Positions 6,384 through 14,696 of a stretch of 35,418 nucleotides of DNA are shown here, piece by piece (position 1 is the stretch's first letter; each line of letters begins with the position of its first letter). The notes under the pieces were generated by a model, which saw only the letters and a list, made by a program, of their open reading frames with translations, was not told the origin of the DNA and searched no databases. Source of the stretch: Bacteroidales bacterium (lineage in GTDB: Bacteria; Bacteroidota; Bacteroidia; Bacteroidales; P3); NCBI GenBank assembly GCA_024400565.1, contig JAKSMQ010000018.1:1-35418 (forward strand). Direction: 5' to 3'. A program made the position numbers and the translations under genes.

Positions 6384-8680
6384 AACATCTTGCCTACATA
6401 CTCCTTCTGCTGGCCCTGCTGCCCCAGGGACTCCTTGCCCAGACGGGCATAGGAAAATGGCGCAGTCATTTCTCCTACTCTCAGGCCAACCAGGTATGTC
6501 AGGCCGAAGACTGTATCTATGCCTCGTCCCCCCTCGGTCTGTTCCATTACGACTGCTCGGACGGGACTACTACCCTTCACGACAAGACGACAGACCTTAG
6601 TGATGTGGGCATCTCGGCTATCGCCTACGACCCCTCCACCCGTTGTCTGGTCGTAGCCTATACCAACGCCAATGTCGACCTGATTATCGACGGTCATGTA
6701 TACAACCTGTCGGATATCAAGCGGAGCTCCATTTCGGGCAGCAAGAGTATCCATAGCATACGATTCGGCAGCCGTCGAGCCTATCTCTCCTGCGGATTCG
6801 GAATCGTGGTGGTCAATATCGCCCGCAAGGAGATAGAAGAGACCTATTATCTGGGCGAGGACGGTTCGCAGGCTCCCGTCTACGACCTTGCATTCTGCGA
6901 CAGCCTTATTATCGCCGCCACCCCAAGGGGATTCCTCATGGCGCCCAAGAACAACAGGCTGCTCAATATCGTATCGACCTGGTCGGTCTGCAATCCCATT
7001 CCTTTCTTTGAAGGAGCACGCCTTGAGACCAACGGCAACGAGCTGATTCTCTTCGACGGACTCAACAGCCTTTCGCGTCTGCTGGTCGAGAGCGCCAATA
7101 CCATCAGCGTCGTCCGGTCTGACTGGCGCGATGCCGACTATGTCCATCCTTCGGGCGACCGGATTCTTGTGGGCAATGGCGACAGCCTCTTCGTCTACGA
7201 CACCCAATATCATCTTGAGAAGACCCTGACGCAGACAAGCTGGCTGACAGACTTCAAGGCTAACGACGCAATCCTGGCAGGAGGAAAGATCTATGTGGCC
7301 CACCGATGGGCCGGTCTGACCGAGGTAGACCCCAACAGTCTGGAGGTCAACACCCGTACCCCCAATGGTCCGGGCTCCGACAACGCCTATCGTATCGTCC
7401 CCTTCCGCAACCAGATAATGGTATGCCCGGGCGGCAAGTCGACCACCTTTACCAATGCCTATCTGCTTCCCCAGGTCTATATCTTTGACAACGAACGCTG
7501 GCAGCAAGCCGACAACAGCATCCTCCCTTCGGGTGTCTACGACATCCTCTCCATAGCCGTCAACCCCAAGGACAGACATCAGATGATGGCAACCGCATGG
7601 GGATCGGGCGTCATAGAGTATACCGACAGCAAGGCTACCGCTTTCTTCAATACCGCCAATACCGGCGGAGCGCTCCAGACCTGCGTCCAGGGCGACTATT
7701 CGGGTATCCGTACCGGAGCTGTGGCTTATGATATCAAGGGAAACGCCTGGTTTACCAACTCGCTGGTCGACAACGGACTCGTGGTACGACGCAAGGACGG
7801 ATCGTGGGAGAGTTTCAATACCAGTTCCCTGACCGGAGGGTCGGAGATTGACAAGATTATCTGCGATAGCGTGAGGGGATACAAGTGGTTTGCCGGACGT
7901 GCCAACCATATCTACGTCCACGACGGAGAAGGCAAGATGGCCTATGTGGACCCCAACAACGGAAGCAAACTCGAGACCTCATCGGTCAATTGTCTTGTCC
8001 AGGACCACCACGGAGACATCTGGATCGGAACCAACAAGGGCCTTAAGGTCATTACCAACGGATATCAGGCCTTCGCCAACGGAGGCAACGGCGAAAAATC
8101 GCCCGTGACCTGTATCAATATTACTATCTCCAACAACGAATTTGCCGAGTATCTGATGGCCTACGAAAGCATTACCGCAATTGCTGTTGACGGAGCCAAT
8201 CGTAAATGGGTGGGCACATCCCAGGGCGGACTCTATCTGATTTCGGCCAACGGATACGACGAGATAGTCCATTTCACGTCGCGCAACAGCCCTCTCTTCT
8301 CCGACAAGATAGTCTGCATAGAGATTCAGCCCGAGTCGGGCGAAGTATTTATCGGAACCGATCGGGGCATACAATCCTATCGTTCTACGGCCACCTATGC
8401 TACAGCCTTTGCCGCCAACGAGGTAAGTGTATTTCCCAATCCCGTCCGTCCCGAATACGATGGTCCTATTGCCATCAAGGGCTTCAGTCGCAACGCCCTG
8501 GTCCATATAACCGATGCAGCCGGACATATCGTCTTCAGCACGACAGCCGATGGCGGTCAGGCGGTATGGAACGGACGTACCAACGAGGGCCGGCGTGTGG
8601 CCTCGGGTACCTATTTCGTCTTTGCATCCGACAAACAGGGCAAGAACTGGGCCGTAGGCAAGGTACTCATCGTTCGCTAA
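6380..8680 (+). CDS. porZ: T9SS surface protein PorZ (two-component propeller type)
   Basis: This 766-residue protein matches PorZ in length and layout. It has a signal peptide (about 1-20, LLPQGLLAQ), then the PorZ-like opening GIGKWRSHFSYSQANQV. Two beta-propeller regions follow with recurring blade motifs such as GDIWIGTNKGL, RKWVGTSQGGLYL and GEVFIGTDRGIQS. A C-terminal sorting domain from about residue 680 contains FPNPVRPEYDG and ends in a GTYFVFASDKQGK strand pair. In Porphyromonas gingivalis PorZ is itself a T9SS cargo that stays on the cell surface and supplies anionic LPS to the sortase PorU. Here it overlaps mreD by 4 bp (ATGA), which ties its translation to wall-elongation genes. 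recO follows after 37 bp. Confidence 0.88.
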   Translation: MKHLAYILLLLALLPQGLLAQTGIGKWRSHFSYSQANQVCQAEDCIYASSPLGLFHYDCSDGTTTLHDKTTDLSDVGISAIAYDPSTRCLVVAYTNANVDLIIDGHVYNLSDIKRSSISGSKSIHSIRFGSRRAYLSCGFGIVVVNIARKEIEETYYLGEDGSQAPVYDLAFCDSLIIAATPRGFLMAPKNNRLLNIVSTWSVCNPIPFFEGARLETNGNELILFDGLNSLSRLLVESANTISVVRSDWRDADYVHPSGDRILVGNGDSLFVYDTQYHLEKTLTQTSWLTDFKANDAILAGGKIYVAHRWAGLTEVDPNSLEVNTRTPNGPGSDNAYRIVPFRNQIMVCPGGKSTTFTNAYLLPQVYIFDNERWQQADNSILPSGVYDILSIAVNPKDRHQMMATAWGSGVIEYTDSKATAFFNTANTGGALQTCVQGDYSGIRTGAVAYDIKGNAWFTNSLVDNGLVVRRKDGSWESFNTSSLTGGSEIDKIICDSVRGYKWFAGRANHIYVHDGEGKMAYVDPNNGSKLETSSVNCLVQDHHGDIWIGTNKGLKVITNGYQAFANGGNGEKSPVTCINITISNNEFAEYLMAYESITAIAVDGANRKWVGTSQGGLYLISANGYDEIVHFTSRNSPLFSDKIVCIEIQPESGEVFIGTDRGIQSYRSTATYATAFAANEVSVFPNPVRPEYDGPIAIKGFSRNALVHITDAAGHIVFSTTADGGQAVWNGRTNEGRRVASGTYFVFASDKQGKNWAVGKVLIVR

Positions 8681-8717
8681 TCCTCCAATTGCAATCCCGA
8701 CCAATCCTACTCAAGCC

Positions 8718-9467
8718 TTGTTAGTCTCCACCCAAGCCCTTGTGCTACATACCACTCCCTATTCCGAAACCAGCATTATTGCCAGGGTGTTTACGCGCGA
8801 ATTAGGCGTACGAAGCTACATCATAAAGGGCGTGAGAGGCGGCAAGAGCCGGGCCCGTATGAATCTGCTTCAGCCGCTTTCCTATCTCGATGCAGTCGTC
8901 TACGCCAATCCACGGTCTACTCTCAACTATATCAAGGAGATGCATCCGGCAAGACAGTTTCCTTCGCTCACGGTCTCTCCCGTACATAGTGCTGTCGTAT
9001 TCTTTATCAACGAGCTGTTATTCAAGACGCTGAGGGAAGAGGAGGCCAATCCCATGCTTTTCGGCTATGTGGTCGAAACCCTTGCCGGACTTGATGCCGC
9101 GGAACGGGTTCCCGTCGAGCTGCCCATCGTCTTTATGCTTCGCCTGTCGCAGCATCTGGGTATCGAACCTCTCAACAATTATAGCATCCAGGAGCCCCTT
9201 TTCAACATGAAAGAAGGCTGTTTCGTACCCCATCCCTCCAAGTTTACGATGGCAACCGACAGCAATATTGCCTATTTGCTCAACCCTACGGAGAGTCTCC
9301 ATCTACACTATTTTCTCGAAATGGTCCATTCCTCGGCTCCGGCGCCCATACTTCCGCTCCAGCAACGTATCGACCTCATCAATATTCTGCTCCAGTATTT
9401 TCAGGCCCATATCTCCGATTTCCGCCATTTCAACTCCCACGAAGTCCTCCACGCCGTTTTGGAATAG
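8718..9467 (+). CDS. recO: DNA repair protein RecO (TTG start)
   Basis: RecO works with RecR to load RecA on SSB-coated single-stranded DNA during recombinational repair. The 249-residue length is normal. The N-terminal OB-fold reads STQALVLHTTPYSETSIIARVFTRELG and continues with a basic KGVRGGKSRARMNLLQPLSYL segment, as in the family. The helical C-terminal domain contains FFINELLFKTLREEEANPMLFGYV. The zinc-binding cysteines of some RecO proteins are absent, which I believe is common in Bacteroidales. TTG at 8718 is the only start near the expected N-terminus. It is the last gene of the operon. Confidence 0.93.
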   Translation: MLVSTQALVLHTTPYSETSIIARVFTRELGVRSYIIKGVRGGKSRARMNLLQPLSYLDAVVYANPRSTLNYIKEMHPARQFPSLTVSPVHSAVVFFINELLFKTLREEEANPMLFGYVVETLAGLDAAERVPVELPIVFMLRLSQHLGIEPLNNYSIQEPLFNMKEGCFVPHPSKFTMATDSNIAYLLNPTESLHLHYFLEMVHSSAPAPILPLQQRIDLINILLQYFQAHISDFRHFNSHEVLHAVLE

Positions 9468-9485
9468 CATTTGCCGTTCCTGACG

Positions 9486-9523
9486 AAGAGTTCCTTCGAG
9501 AATCCGCGTTCTAGAGGACTCTT
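9486..9523 (+). terminator. Possible recO terminator hairpin
   Basis: Arms 9486-9503 and 9508-9523 pair with a few bulges (aagagt...ctcgag / ctagag...actctt) about 20 nt after the recO stop. A short T-rich stretch follows (ctttattcc). The T-run is weak, so this may instead be another of the intergenic palindromes. Confidence 0.45.
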
Positions 9524-9994
9524 TATTCCGTCGCCTACCGATTATCCATATTTGATGAGGACGGGGATTTATGGGCCGTTTTTGAAGCTTTGGCGGGTAT
9601 TGGGGTTGATGTCTGGATTAGCCATTAGCCAATGGTTATTCGTCTGTCGGGTATTTTTCTGTCGACAGAGATTGGCCCGTAAGGATGTCGTCTTGCATCT
9701 GAACAATCAAGATCCCGTCTTTGTTTTATACAGAATCCTAGTTGAACTATTAGAATTACCTATTACCTAGTCAGTTTTGGAACCTTTATTGCGAAATTGG
9801 AATCATAGTCCTGAAACGAATACGCTCCCATAATGGGGAACTTTGGGTTCGAGGAGGTCTTTTTAGGCCCTTGAGAGCGTCCATTTGAGGCATTTTTTGC
9901 CTCTACTGAGCTAATGCCTCTTAGGGGAATTTGAGTTAGCGTTGTCGTATTCTGTTGTTGTTGTGCTTCTTAGAAAATATTATTGCTTATGATT

Positions 9995-10140
9995 CTTCCA
10001 ATTCCAGTTCTTCCAATTAGATTTTAAGGTATCTATGCTCTTCTAATATTCTATATAACTATATATATATTAATTAGTTAGATAAGATATATAGAGGTAT
10101 GTGTATACCATTTATTAATTGGAAGATTTGGAATTGGAAG
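9995..10140. repeat. 146-bp palindromic element, copy 2 (ctt-cca arms)
   Basis: The left arm 9995-10018 pairs with the right arm 10117-10140 at 22 of 24 positions. The arms consist of triplets ctt, cca and att in the same layout as the gtt/aca arms of the copy at 2340-2485. They differ from those only at positions 1, 4, 7, 10, 16, 19 and 22. The 98-bp interior shares the 16-bp core atattctatataacta and is itself an imperfect palindrome. The total length is identical. Confidence 0.85.
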
Positions 10141-10257
10141 ATTTGGGGGTAGAGATAAAGATGTTTCCCCTACGAAGCAAGCCTCCTCCTTATGATAGGT
10201 CTTGAGGTTTGACATTCCGGGAGAGGGAATATGCCAGAGAAAGGACGTTCTGTCTCC

Positions 10258-10359
10258 CTAGAGAGCATACAGGTAGCACGCTGATAGGTTAGACGACTCG
10301 TTTTCTGCATGCTTAGAGCTCACAAGGTGCTGTCTGTATGCTGCCTACGTGCTGTCTGG
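10258..10359. repeat. Degenerate pair of 11-bp-unit arms
   Basis: On the left are ctagagagcat and acaggtagcac (10258-10279). On the right are three inverted units gtgctgtctgt, atgctgcctac and gtgctgtctgg (10327-10359). They match the units at 2809-2921 in sequence and 11-bp phase, but the left arm has decayed. Confidence 0.65.
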
Positions 10360-10515
10360 GACTCGCATCGACCTGGGACCCACACCTTCCGAGACTGCCT
10401 CACGCGTATGTACTATCCTTGTCGATGGTTTTCTCTCCAAAATTTTCGAAAAGTGAGATGGTAGGAATGTTGGCAAAGGCCATAAGAATATCATCTGAAA
10501 AAATAATACAGAAAG

Positions 10516-10550
10516 AAAAAGTGTTGCCCCGCAGAGGCGAAGCAACACTT
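10516..10550 (-). terminator. Terminator of the aminotransferase gene
   Basis: On the minus strand a perfect 9-bp stem AAGTGTTGC/GCAACACTT encloses a 14-nt loop and is followed by TTTTTC. It begins about 22 nt after the stop codon, which is classic intrinsic terminator geometry. Confidence 0.85.
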
Positions 10551-10571
10551 GATATCAGGAGAAGGTCGCGA

Positions 10572-11768
10572 TTAGATGCGGCCGGGGTAAATCTTGAGAG
10601 CTTCCTCGAGGCACTTGATAGCGCGCTTGAGGTCGTCGATGCAGAGGCAATAGGTGATACGTGCCTGACGCTTACCATCCTCGGGATTTACATAGAATCC
10701 GGTACCGGGAGCCATCATTACGGTTTCGCCATTGTAGGTGAAATCGGTGAGGAGCCACTGGCAGAACTTGTCGCTATCGTCAACGGGAAGTTCGATCATG
10801 GTGTAGAAAGCACCTTTAGGAGTGGGGCAGAAGCAACCGGGGATCTTGTTGAGGCCTTCAACGAGAGTGTTGCGGCGAGCTACATACTCTGCGCTAACAG
10901 CGTCGAAGTACTCCTTGGGGGTGTCGATAGCAGCTTCGCTGAAGATCTGACCGAAGCTGGGAGGAGAGAGACGTGCCATTGCCATACGCATAGCTGCGCT
11001 GATGACATCCTGGTTGTGGGAGATGAGGGTACCGATACGGGCGCCACAAGCGCTGTAACGCTTGGAAACGGAGTCGAGGAGGACTACGTTCTGCTCGATG
11101 CCTTCGAGCTGCATTACGCTGAAGTGTTCAGCTCCGTCGTAGCAGAACTCGCGATAAACCTCGTCAGCAAAGAGGAAGAGATCGTATTTCTTAACCAGTT
11201 CAGCAACCTTGAGGAGTTCCTCTTTGGTGTAGAGGTAACCAGTGGGGTTGTTGGGGTTGCAGATCATGATAGCGCGGGTCTTGGGGGTGATAGCCTTCTC
11301 AAATTCCTCGATGGGAGGCAGAGCGAAACCGTCCTTGATAGAGCTGGGGATAGTCTTAATCTGGCTGTCGCTGAGCATAGCGAAGGTGTTGTAGTTTGCA
11401 TAGTAGGGTTCGGGAATCAGGATCTCTTCACCAGGATTGAGACATACGGTAAAAGCGAACTGAAGGGCCTCGGAACCGCCGCAGGTTACGATGATCTCGT
11501 TTTCGTTGATGTTGATGTCGTTGCGCTTGTAGTACTCAACGAGTTTCTTACGATAGCTGAGGTTGCCGTTGGAGGGAGCATAAGCGAGAACACCGATTTC
11601 GGTTTCAGCGAGAGCCTTGAGAGCACCCTTGGGGGTCTCGATGTCGGGCTGGCCGATGTTGAGGTGGATAACCTTGGTTCCGCGAGCCTTGGCAGCATCG
11701 CTATAGGGGATAAGTTTACGGATTGCCGACTTGGGCAGATCGTTTCCTTTCTTAGAAATTTGAGGCAT
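10572..11768 (-). CDS. PLP-dependent class I/II aminotransferase (AspC-like)
   Basis: This 398-residue cytoplasmic enzyme belongs to fold-type I aminotransferases. The N-terminal substrate-binding arm has HLNIGQPDIETP. The cofactor-binding GGSEALQ, the YYANYNTF region and ICNPNNPTG follow. FLFADEVYREF comes before the Schiff-base lysine at about residue 236 in SVSKRYSACGARIG, and the substrate-carboxylate arginine lies in the C-terminal QARITYCL. The sequence fits the aspartate/aromatic aminotransferase group of Bacteroidales, but exact substrate preference cannot be read from it. It is probably transcribed alone, with a strong terminator on each side. I see no clear TAnnTTTG box between the upstream terminator (11808-11844) and its ATG. 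Confidence 0.93.
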   Translation of the reverse strand: MPQISKKGNDLPKSAIRKLIPYSDAAKARGTKVIHLNIGQPDIETPKGALKALAETEIGVLAYAPSNGNLSYRKKLVEYYKRNDININENEIIVTCGGSEALQFAFTVCLNPGEEILIPEPYYANYNTFAMLSDSQIKTIPSSIKDGFALPPIEEFEKAITPKTRAIMICNPNNPTGYLYTKEELLKVAELVKKYDLFLFADEVYREFCYDGAEHFSVMQLEGIEQNVVLLDSVSKRYSACGARIGTLISHNQDVISAAMRMAMARLSPPSFGQIFSEAAIDTPKEYFDAVSAEYVARRNTLVEGLNKIPGCFCPTPKGAFYTMIELPVDDSDKFCQWLLTDFTYNGETVMMAPGTGFYVNPEDGKRQARITYCLCIDDLKRAIKCLEEALKIYPGRI

Positions 11769-11807
11769 GGAATTTATTGTTTATGTGTGATTGTTTGCTT
11801 TGGGAAA

Positions 11808-11844
11808 AAAGGGGAAAGGAGAAAGCGGATGCTGAGTCCGCTTT
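11808..11844 (-). terminator. Terminator of the DUF1573 gene
   Basis: On the minus strand, AAAGCGGA and TCCGCTTT (11837-11844 and 11822-11829) form an 8-bp stem with a 7-nt loop. A C/T-rich stretch with six Ts follows. It lies about 44 nt after the stop of the DUF1573 gene. Confidence 0.75.
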
Positions 11845-11887
11845 GTCCCTATGGATGAATAGTCGGTCGTGCTATGGAGCGGGGGGA

Positions 11888-12295
11888 CTATTTCTGAGTT
11901 ACGTTGCCTTTGATGGTAAGTACTACTCGGTCGTCAACAACGGAGTTTGAGGTAACGGTGATGGTTTTCTGGAAATTACCTATGTTATTGGTGTTGTATT
12001 TTACTTTGATGGTACCGGTCTGGCCAGGCATGATGGGGTCTTTGGTCCAGTTGGGAGTGGTACAACCGCAGCTTGCACGTACGTTGGCAAGGATAAGGGG
12101 CTCGTTGCCGGTGTTGGTAAAGGTAAACTCGCAGTTGCCATCGCCACCCTTGTCTATCTGGCCGTAGTTGTGGAGACGAGTGCTGAACTCAATCTTGGGA
12201 CCATTGGCGGGAACGGTGTTGGTTTTGTTGGACTGTGCGTTGACTGCACCCATAATAAGGGTGACGAAGAGAGTTAAAAGAACCAGTTTCTTCAT
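11888..12295 (-). CDS. DUF1573 domain-containing secreted protein
   Basis: This 135-residue protein has a signal peptide (about 1-20, MGAVNAQ) followed by a single DUF1573 domain. The domain shows KIEFSTRLHNYGQIDKGG, then the typical CEFTFTNTGNEPLILANVRASCGCTTPNW with the conserved CGCT pair, PGQTGTIKVKYNTN and a final VVLTIKGNV strand. DUF1573 proteins are immunoglobulin-like periplasmic or surface proteins common in Bacteroidota; their role is not established. It has its own TATCTTTGCA promoter and a terminator, so it is monocistronic. Confidence 0.92.
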   Translation of the reverse strand: MKKLVLLTLFVTLIMGAVNAQSNKTNTVPANGPKIEFSTRLHNYGQIDKGGDGNCEFTFTNTGNEPLILANVRASCGCTTPNWTKDPIMPGQTGTIKVKYNTNNIGNFQKTITVTSNSVVDDRVVLTIKGNVTQK

Positions 12296-12365
12296 GGTAT
12301 AATCTTTTTTAATTGTTTCAGTTATATTGTTTTTGCTTTTAGTACCACTAGGGGCTTACAAATTG

Positions 12366-12373
12366 CAAAGATA
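12366..12373 (-). promoter_or_regulatory. -7 box for the DUF1573 gene
   Basis: The reverse complement reads TGTATCTTTGCAA, the Bacteroidota -7 consensus, about 70 nt before the ATG. A -33 TTTG is not obvious. Confidence 0.6.
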
Positions 12374-12459
12374 CACACTTTTTTTGAAACTATAATGATT
12401 TCTTTTCAAAAAAATGCTCAGTTAAGATTTTTTGTAATTAAAATGAACGCGTGCGCGGG

Positions 12460-13491
12460 TCAGAACATGATGCCTGAATTGAATCTGTAGAGGTTCTCGA
12501 GGCTGACTACGCGGTATGTGATACGGTTCTGGCTGAAGGTGATTTCTACCGTCTGTGCGATGAGTCCCTCCCAGCTGTTCCAGTAGCAGCATCGTACCTG
12601 ATATACGTTTCTGCTCTTTTTGGATACGGAAGGTAGAAGGTTGGTTTTCTCGTTGGGACGGGAGTAGGGCTTGGTTGTGAAAGGGCTTCCCTGTTGCTCT
12701 GTGAGTCCCCAAGCTTCGTGTATCTTCTCAAGGTCTTCGAGTCGGAAGATATAAGTGTTCTGGTTATAGCAGGCGTGCCACCAACAGGGGATTGCGTGGA
12801 AGGATTCGTGAAGGAGAAATATCTGCCAGGCGGCCATGGGGTCGGGGCGGGCGGTCAGGTATTCCTCTATTTGGAATCTCTTTACGCTGGTTGTGTCGTT
12901 GAAGTCGTGAGGGTTGATCCGGGCAGAGTCTTCTATGTGATAGGTGAAGAAATAGGAGGCATCGCCCATGTCGCATTGTAAAGCGTGGACAAGTCCCAGT
13001 CGGATTCCTCTTTTGGTACTCACTCTGTCTAAGGTCAGGAATATTTCGCCGGCATCCTTGATGTAGTAGGGCTGTTTGGCTTTCTTTATCTTCAAGTTTG
13101 TTTCAAGATTAAGATATCGGAGTTCATCTTGCCATTTCTGCAGCAGCTTCTCTTTTCTCTCTTCGGAAAGGCCGGTACTGTCAATAATCTCTTTCCGTTT
13201 GTCTCGCAGGACGTTCCATTTGACATTATGCTGCTGTTCTATTTCCTGCAGGTCGAGGCGAAAGGAACTTCCCTGAGATTCGAAGTCAAGCTTGTAGCGA
13301 TGGAACATCTCGTCTGTGTGACGGAGAAAATCATAGGCCTTGCCGGCCAGTATCTCAGGGGCTATATCCGAGGGCATAGCCTGAGGGACGATGATAGTGT
13401 CGGAGAAGGATCCGTAATATTTCTCTTGGGCAGAAAGCGGGCTGCAAAGAAGAATAAGAAGGGCAAGAAGTGTGGTCTTTTTGTTTCTCAT
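12460..13491 (-). CDS. Secreted protein of unknown function with an HExxH motif
   Basis: This 343-residue protein has a signal peptide (about 1-21, LLCSPLSAQ). The middle is helical and charged (VLRDKRKEIIDSTGLSEERKEKLLQKWQDEL). A later segment reads QIFLLHESFHAIPCWWHACYN. HESFH fits the HExxH zinc-peptidase signature and sits at the end of a hydrophobic helix, as in real metallopeptidases. Downstream glutamates (for example in RLEDLEKIHEAWG) could provide the third ligand. I do not recognise the family, and the motif could be chance. It begins 22 bp after lpxK on the same strand and is probably co-transcribed from the lpxK promoter. Confidence 0.75.
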   Translation of the reverse strand: MRNKKTTLLALLILLCSPLSAQEKYYGSFSDTIIVPQAMPSDIAPEILAGKAYDFLRHTDEMFHRYKLDFESQGSSFRLDLQEIEQQHNVKWNVLRDKRKEIIDSTGLSEERKEKLLQKWQDELRYLNLETNLKIKKAKQPYYIKDAGEIFLTLDRVSTKRGIRLGLVHALQCDMGDASYFFTYHIEDSARINPHDFNDTTSVKRFQIEEYLTARPDPMAAWQIFLLHESFHAIPCWWHACYNQNTYIFRLEDLEKIHEAWGLTEQQGSPFTTKPYSRPNEKTNLLPSVSKKSRNVYQVRCCYWNSWEGLIAQTVEITFSQNRITYRVVSLENLYRFNSGIMF

Positions 13492-13513
13492 AGCGGGTCT
13501 GAGGAGGGTTTGT

Positions 13514-14566
13514 CTAGATGTGATTGATTATCGTCTGGTCGAAATCGTGAGAGGAATTTAGGAATCGGATTTCGATGGGAACGTAGCCGATGGGAAGGCC
13601 GTCGAACAGTTTGAACTCGGGGGTGTTCCGTAGTCGGGCGGCGTCCTTCTCGGTGGTGAGAATGATCTTCCGGCTGGAGGGAATCTGATGGAAGGTATTG
13701 ATCAGATTCTGGATTTCCTCTCTGGTAAAATCGTGATGGTCGGGGAATTGAAGCAACGTTACCTCGTGGTCCTTTTCAAGGTATTTCTTGAGCGGCTGAG
13801 GATGGACGATGCCCGTGAACAGAAGGATGTGGCTGGCATCCTTGGAGAGAGGACTGCTCCCTTCGAGGGCAACGGGAAGACCATAGTCGAGACAGGAGAA
13901 GAAGACTTTCTGATGGGGGAGGGGGTGGAGTCTGTTCCGTATCTCGTTCTGCTTCTCGTAGGAGAGATCGTGAGGACATTTGGTTATGACGATAAGGTCG
14001 GCCCTACGGCTCTCCCTACGGCTTTCCCTGAGGTTTCCGAAAGGCAGAATCCGGTCGTCGTAGAAGGGACGTTCGTATTCGGAGAGGAGGATGTTGACAG
14101 AGGGCTTTACATAACGATGCTGATAGACATCGTCGAGCACGATAACCTGGGGCTTCTTCTCCAGCTGCATGAGATTCCGAATGCCTTCCATTCGTTTCTC
14201 GCAGACAGAAGAGATGACATCGGGGAATTTGGATGCCACCATAGAGGGCTCGTCGCCCAACAGCTCGGCAGGCGTGAGAGAGGATGGCTCCGAGGCCAGA
14301 TGGAATCCTTTGCTTTTGCGGCGGTAACCCCTACTGAGGAAGGCTGTAGTATAGTTGTTGTGAAGCAGTCGCAGGAGATACTCGGTATGGGGCGTTTTCC
14401 CGGTTCCTCCGGTAGCAAGGTTGCCTACGCCGATGGTGGCGACGGGGGCAGACTCCTCCTTGAGTATCCCCCAATCAAAAAGAATGCCGCGGATACGCAC
14501 GCCTACCGCATACCAGATGGTAAGCGGGAATAGACAATAGGACAATATCTTGCGGATGGATTGCAT
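13514..14566 (-). CDS. lpxK: Tetraacyldisaccharide 4'-kinase LpxK
   Basis: LpxK phosphorylates the 4' position of the lipid A disaccharide at the inner membrane, using ATP. The protein opens with a membrane-associated helix (SIRKILSYCLFPLTIWYAVGV). The Walker A GVGNLATGGTGKTP follows, then SRGYRRKSKG, VIVLDDVYQHRYV (Walker B-like, with the family DDxxQHR motif), LLPFG-type NLRES and RADLIVITKC. I place the start at ATG 14566 (MQSIRK), giving 350 residues. The longer open frame starting at 14623 would span the TATCTTTGCA promoter box at 14594-14601. It is the first gene of a two-gene unit. Confidence 0.94.
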   Translation of the reverse strand: MQSIRKILSYCLFPLTIWYAVGVRIRGILFDWGILKEESAPVATIGVGNLATGGTGKTPHTEYLLRLLHNNYTTAFLSRGYRRKSKGFHLASEPSSLTPAELLGDEPSMVASKFPDVISSVCEKRMEGIRNLMQLEKKPQVIVLDDVYQHRYVKPSVNILLSEYERPFYDDRILPFGNLRESRRESRRADLIVITKCPHDLSYEKQNEIRNRLHPLPHQKVFFSCLDYGLPVALEGSSPLSKDASHILLFTGIVHPQPLKKYLEKDHEVTLLQFPDHHDFTREEIQNLINTFHQIPSSRKIILTTEKDAARLRNTPEFKLFDGLPIGYVPIEIRFLNSSHDFDQTIINHI

Positions 14567-14593
14567 AAGGTTGTGACCGTTACTTTCTCGTTG

Positions 14594-14601
14594 CAAAGAT
14601 A
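14594..14601 (-). promoter_or_regulatory. -7 box for lpxK
   Basis: The reverse complement reads TTATCTTTGCAA about 28 nt before the chosen lpxK ATG. Its position decides against the upstream alternative start at 14623. Confidence 0.65.
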
Positions 14602-14640
14602 AGAATATTTCTTGAATTGCCAAACAAAAAGAGAAACCGA

Positions 14641-14670
14641 AACCCGGCGGATGATTTCTCTCGCCGGGTT
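14641..14670 (-). terminator. Terminator between lipoprotein gene and lpxK
   Basis: A perfect 9-bp GC-rich stem AACCCGGCG/CGCCGGGTT with a 12-nt loop lies 26 nt after the lipoprotein stop codon. On the minus strand it is followed by tcggtttctctttttg, a loose T-rich tract. Confidence 0.75.
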
Positions 14671-14696
14671 AAGATAAGATGTCTGATCCAAAAGGA

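Larger units (their letters stand above)
9468..10571. other. Gene-free region with hairpins and palindromic elements
   Basis: This 1.1-kb stretch separates recO from the convergent aminotransferase gene. It holds a recO-proximal hairpin (9486-9523), a small GAGGCA/TGCCTC hairpin near 9885-9905, and the second 146-bp palindrome (9995-10140). A pair of 11-bp-unit arms (10258-10359) and the minus-strand terminator of the aminotransferase (10516-10550) follow. The open frame from TTG 9471 to 9770 (99 codons) has no domain or signal and is not called. Confidence 0.75.

Noticed and set aside
6350-7921. 523-codon open frame on the minus strand
   Set aside because: It is antisense to porZ; the propeller motifs and operon overlap support the plus strand.
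9471-9770. 99-codon open frame after recO
   Set aside because: It starts at TTG three bases after recO and has no signal, domain or promoter. It runs through the likely recO terminator hairpin.
10338-11858. 506-codon open frame on the plus strand
   Set aside because: It lies opposite the aminotransferase gene, which has clear catalytic motifs on the minus strand. The long antisense frame follows from codon bias, and its translation has no recognisable domain.
14567-14623. 19-residue N-terminal extension of LpxK
   Set aside because: It would contain the TATCTTTGCA promoter box, and the family N-terminus matches the start at 14566.
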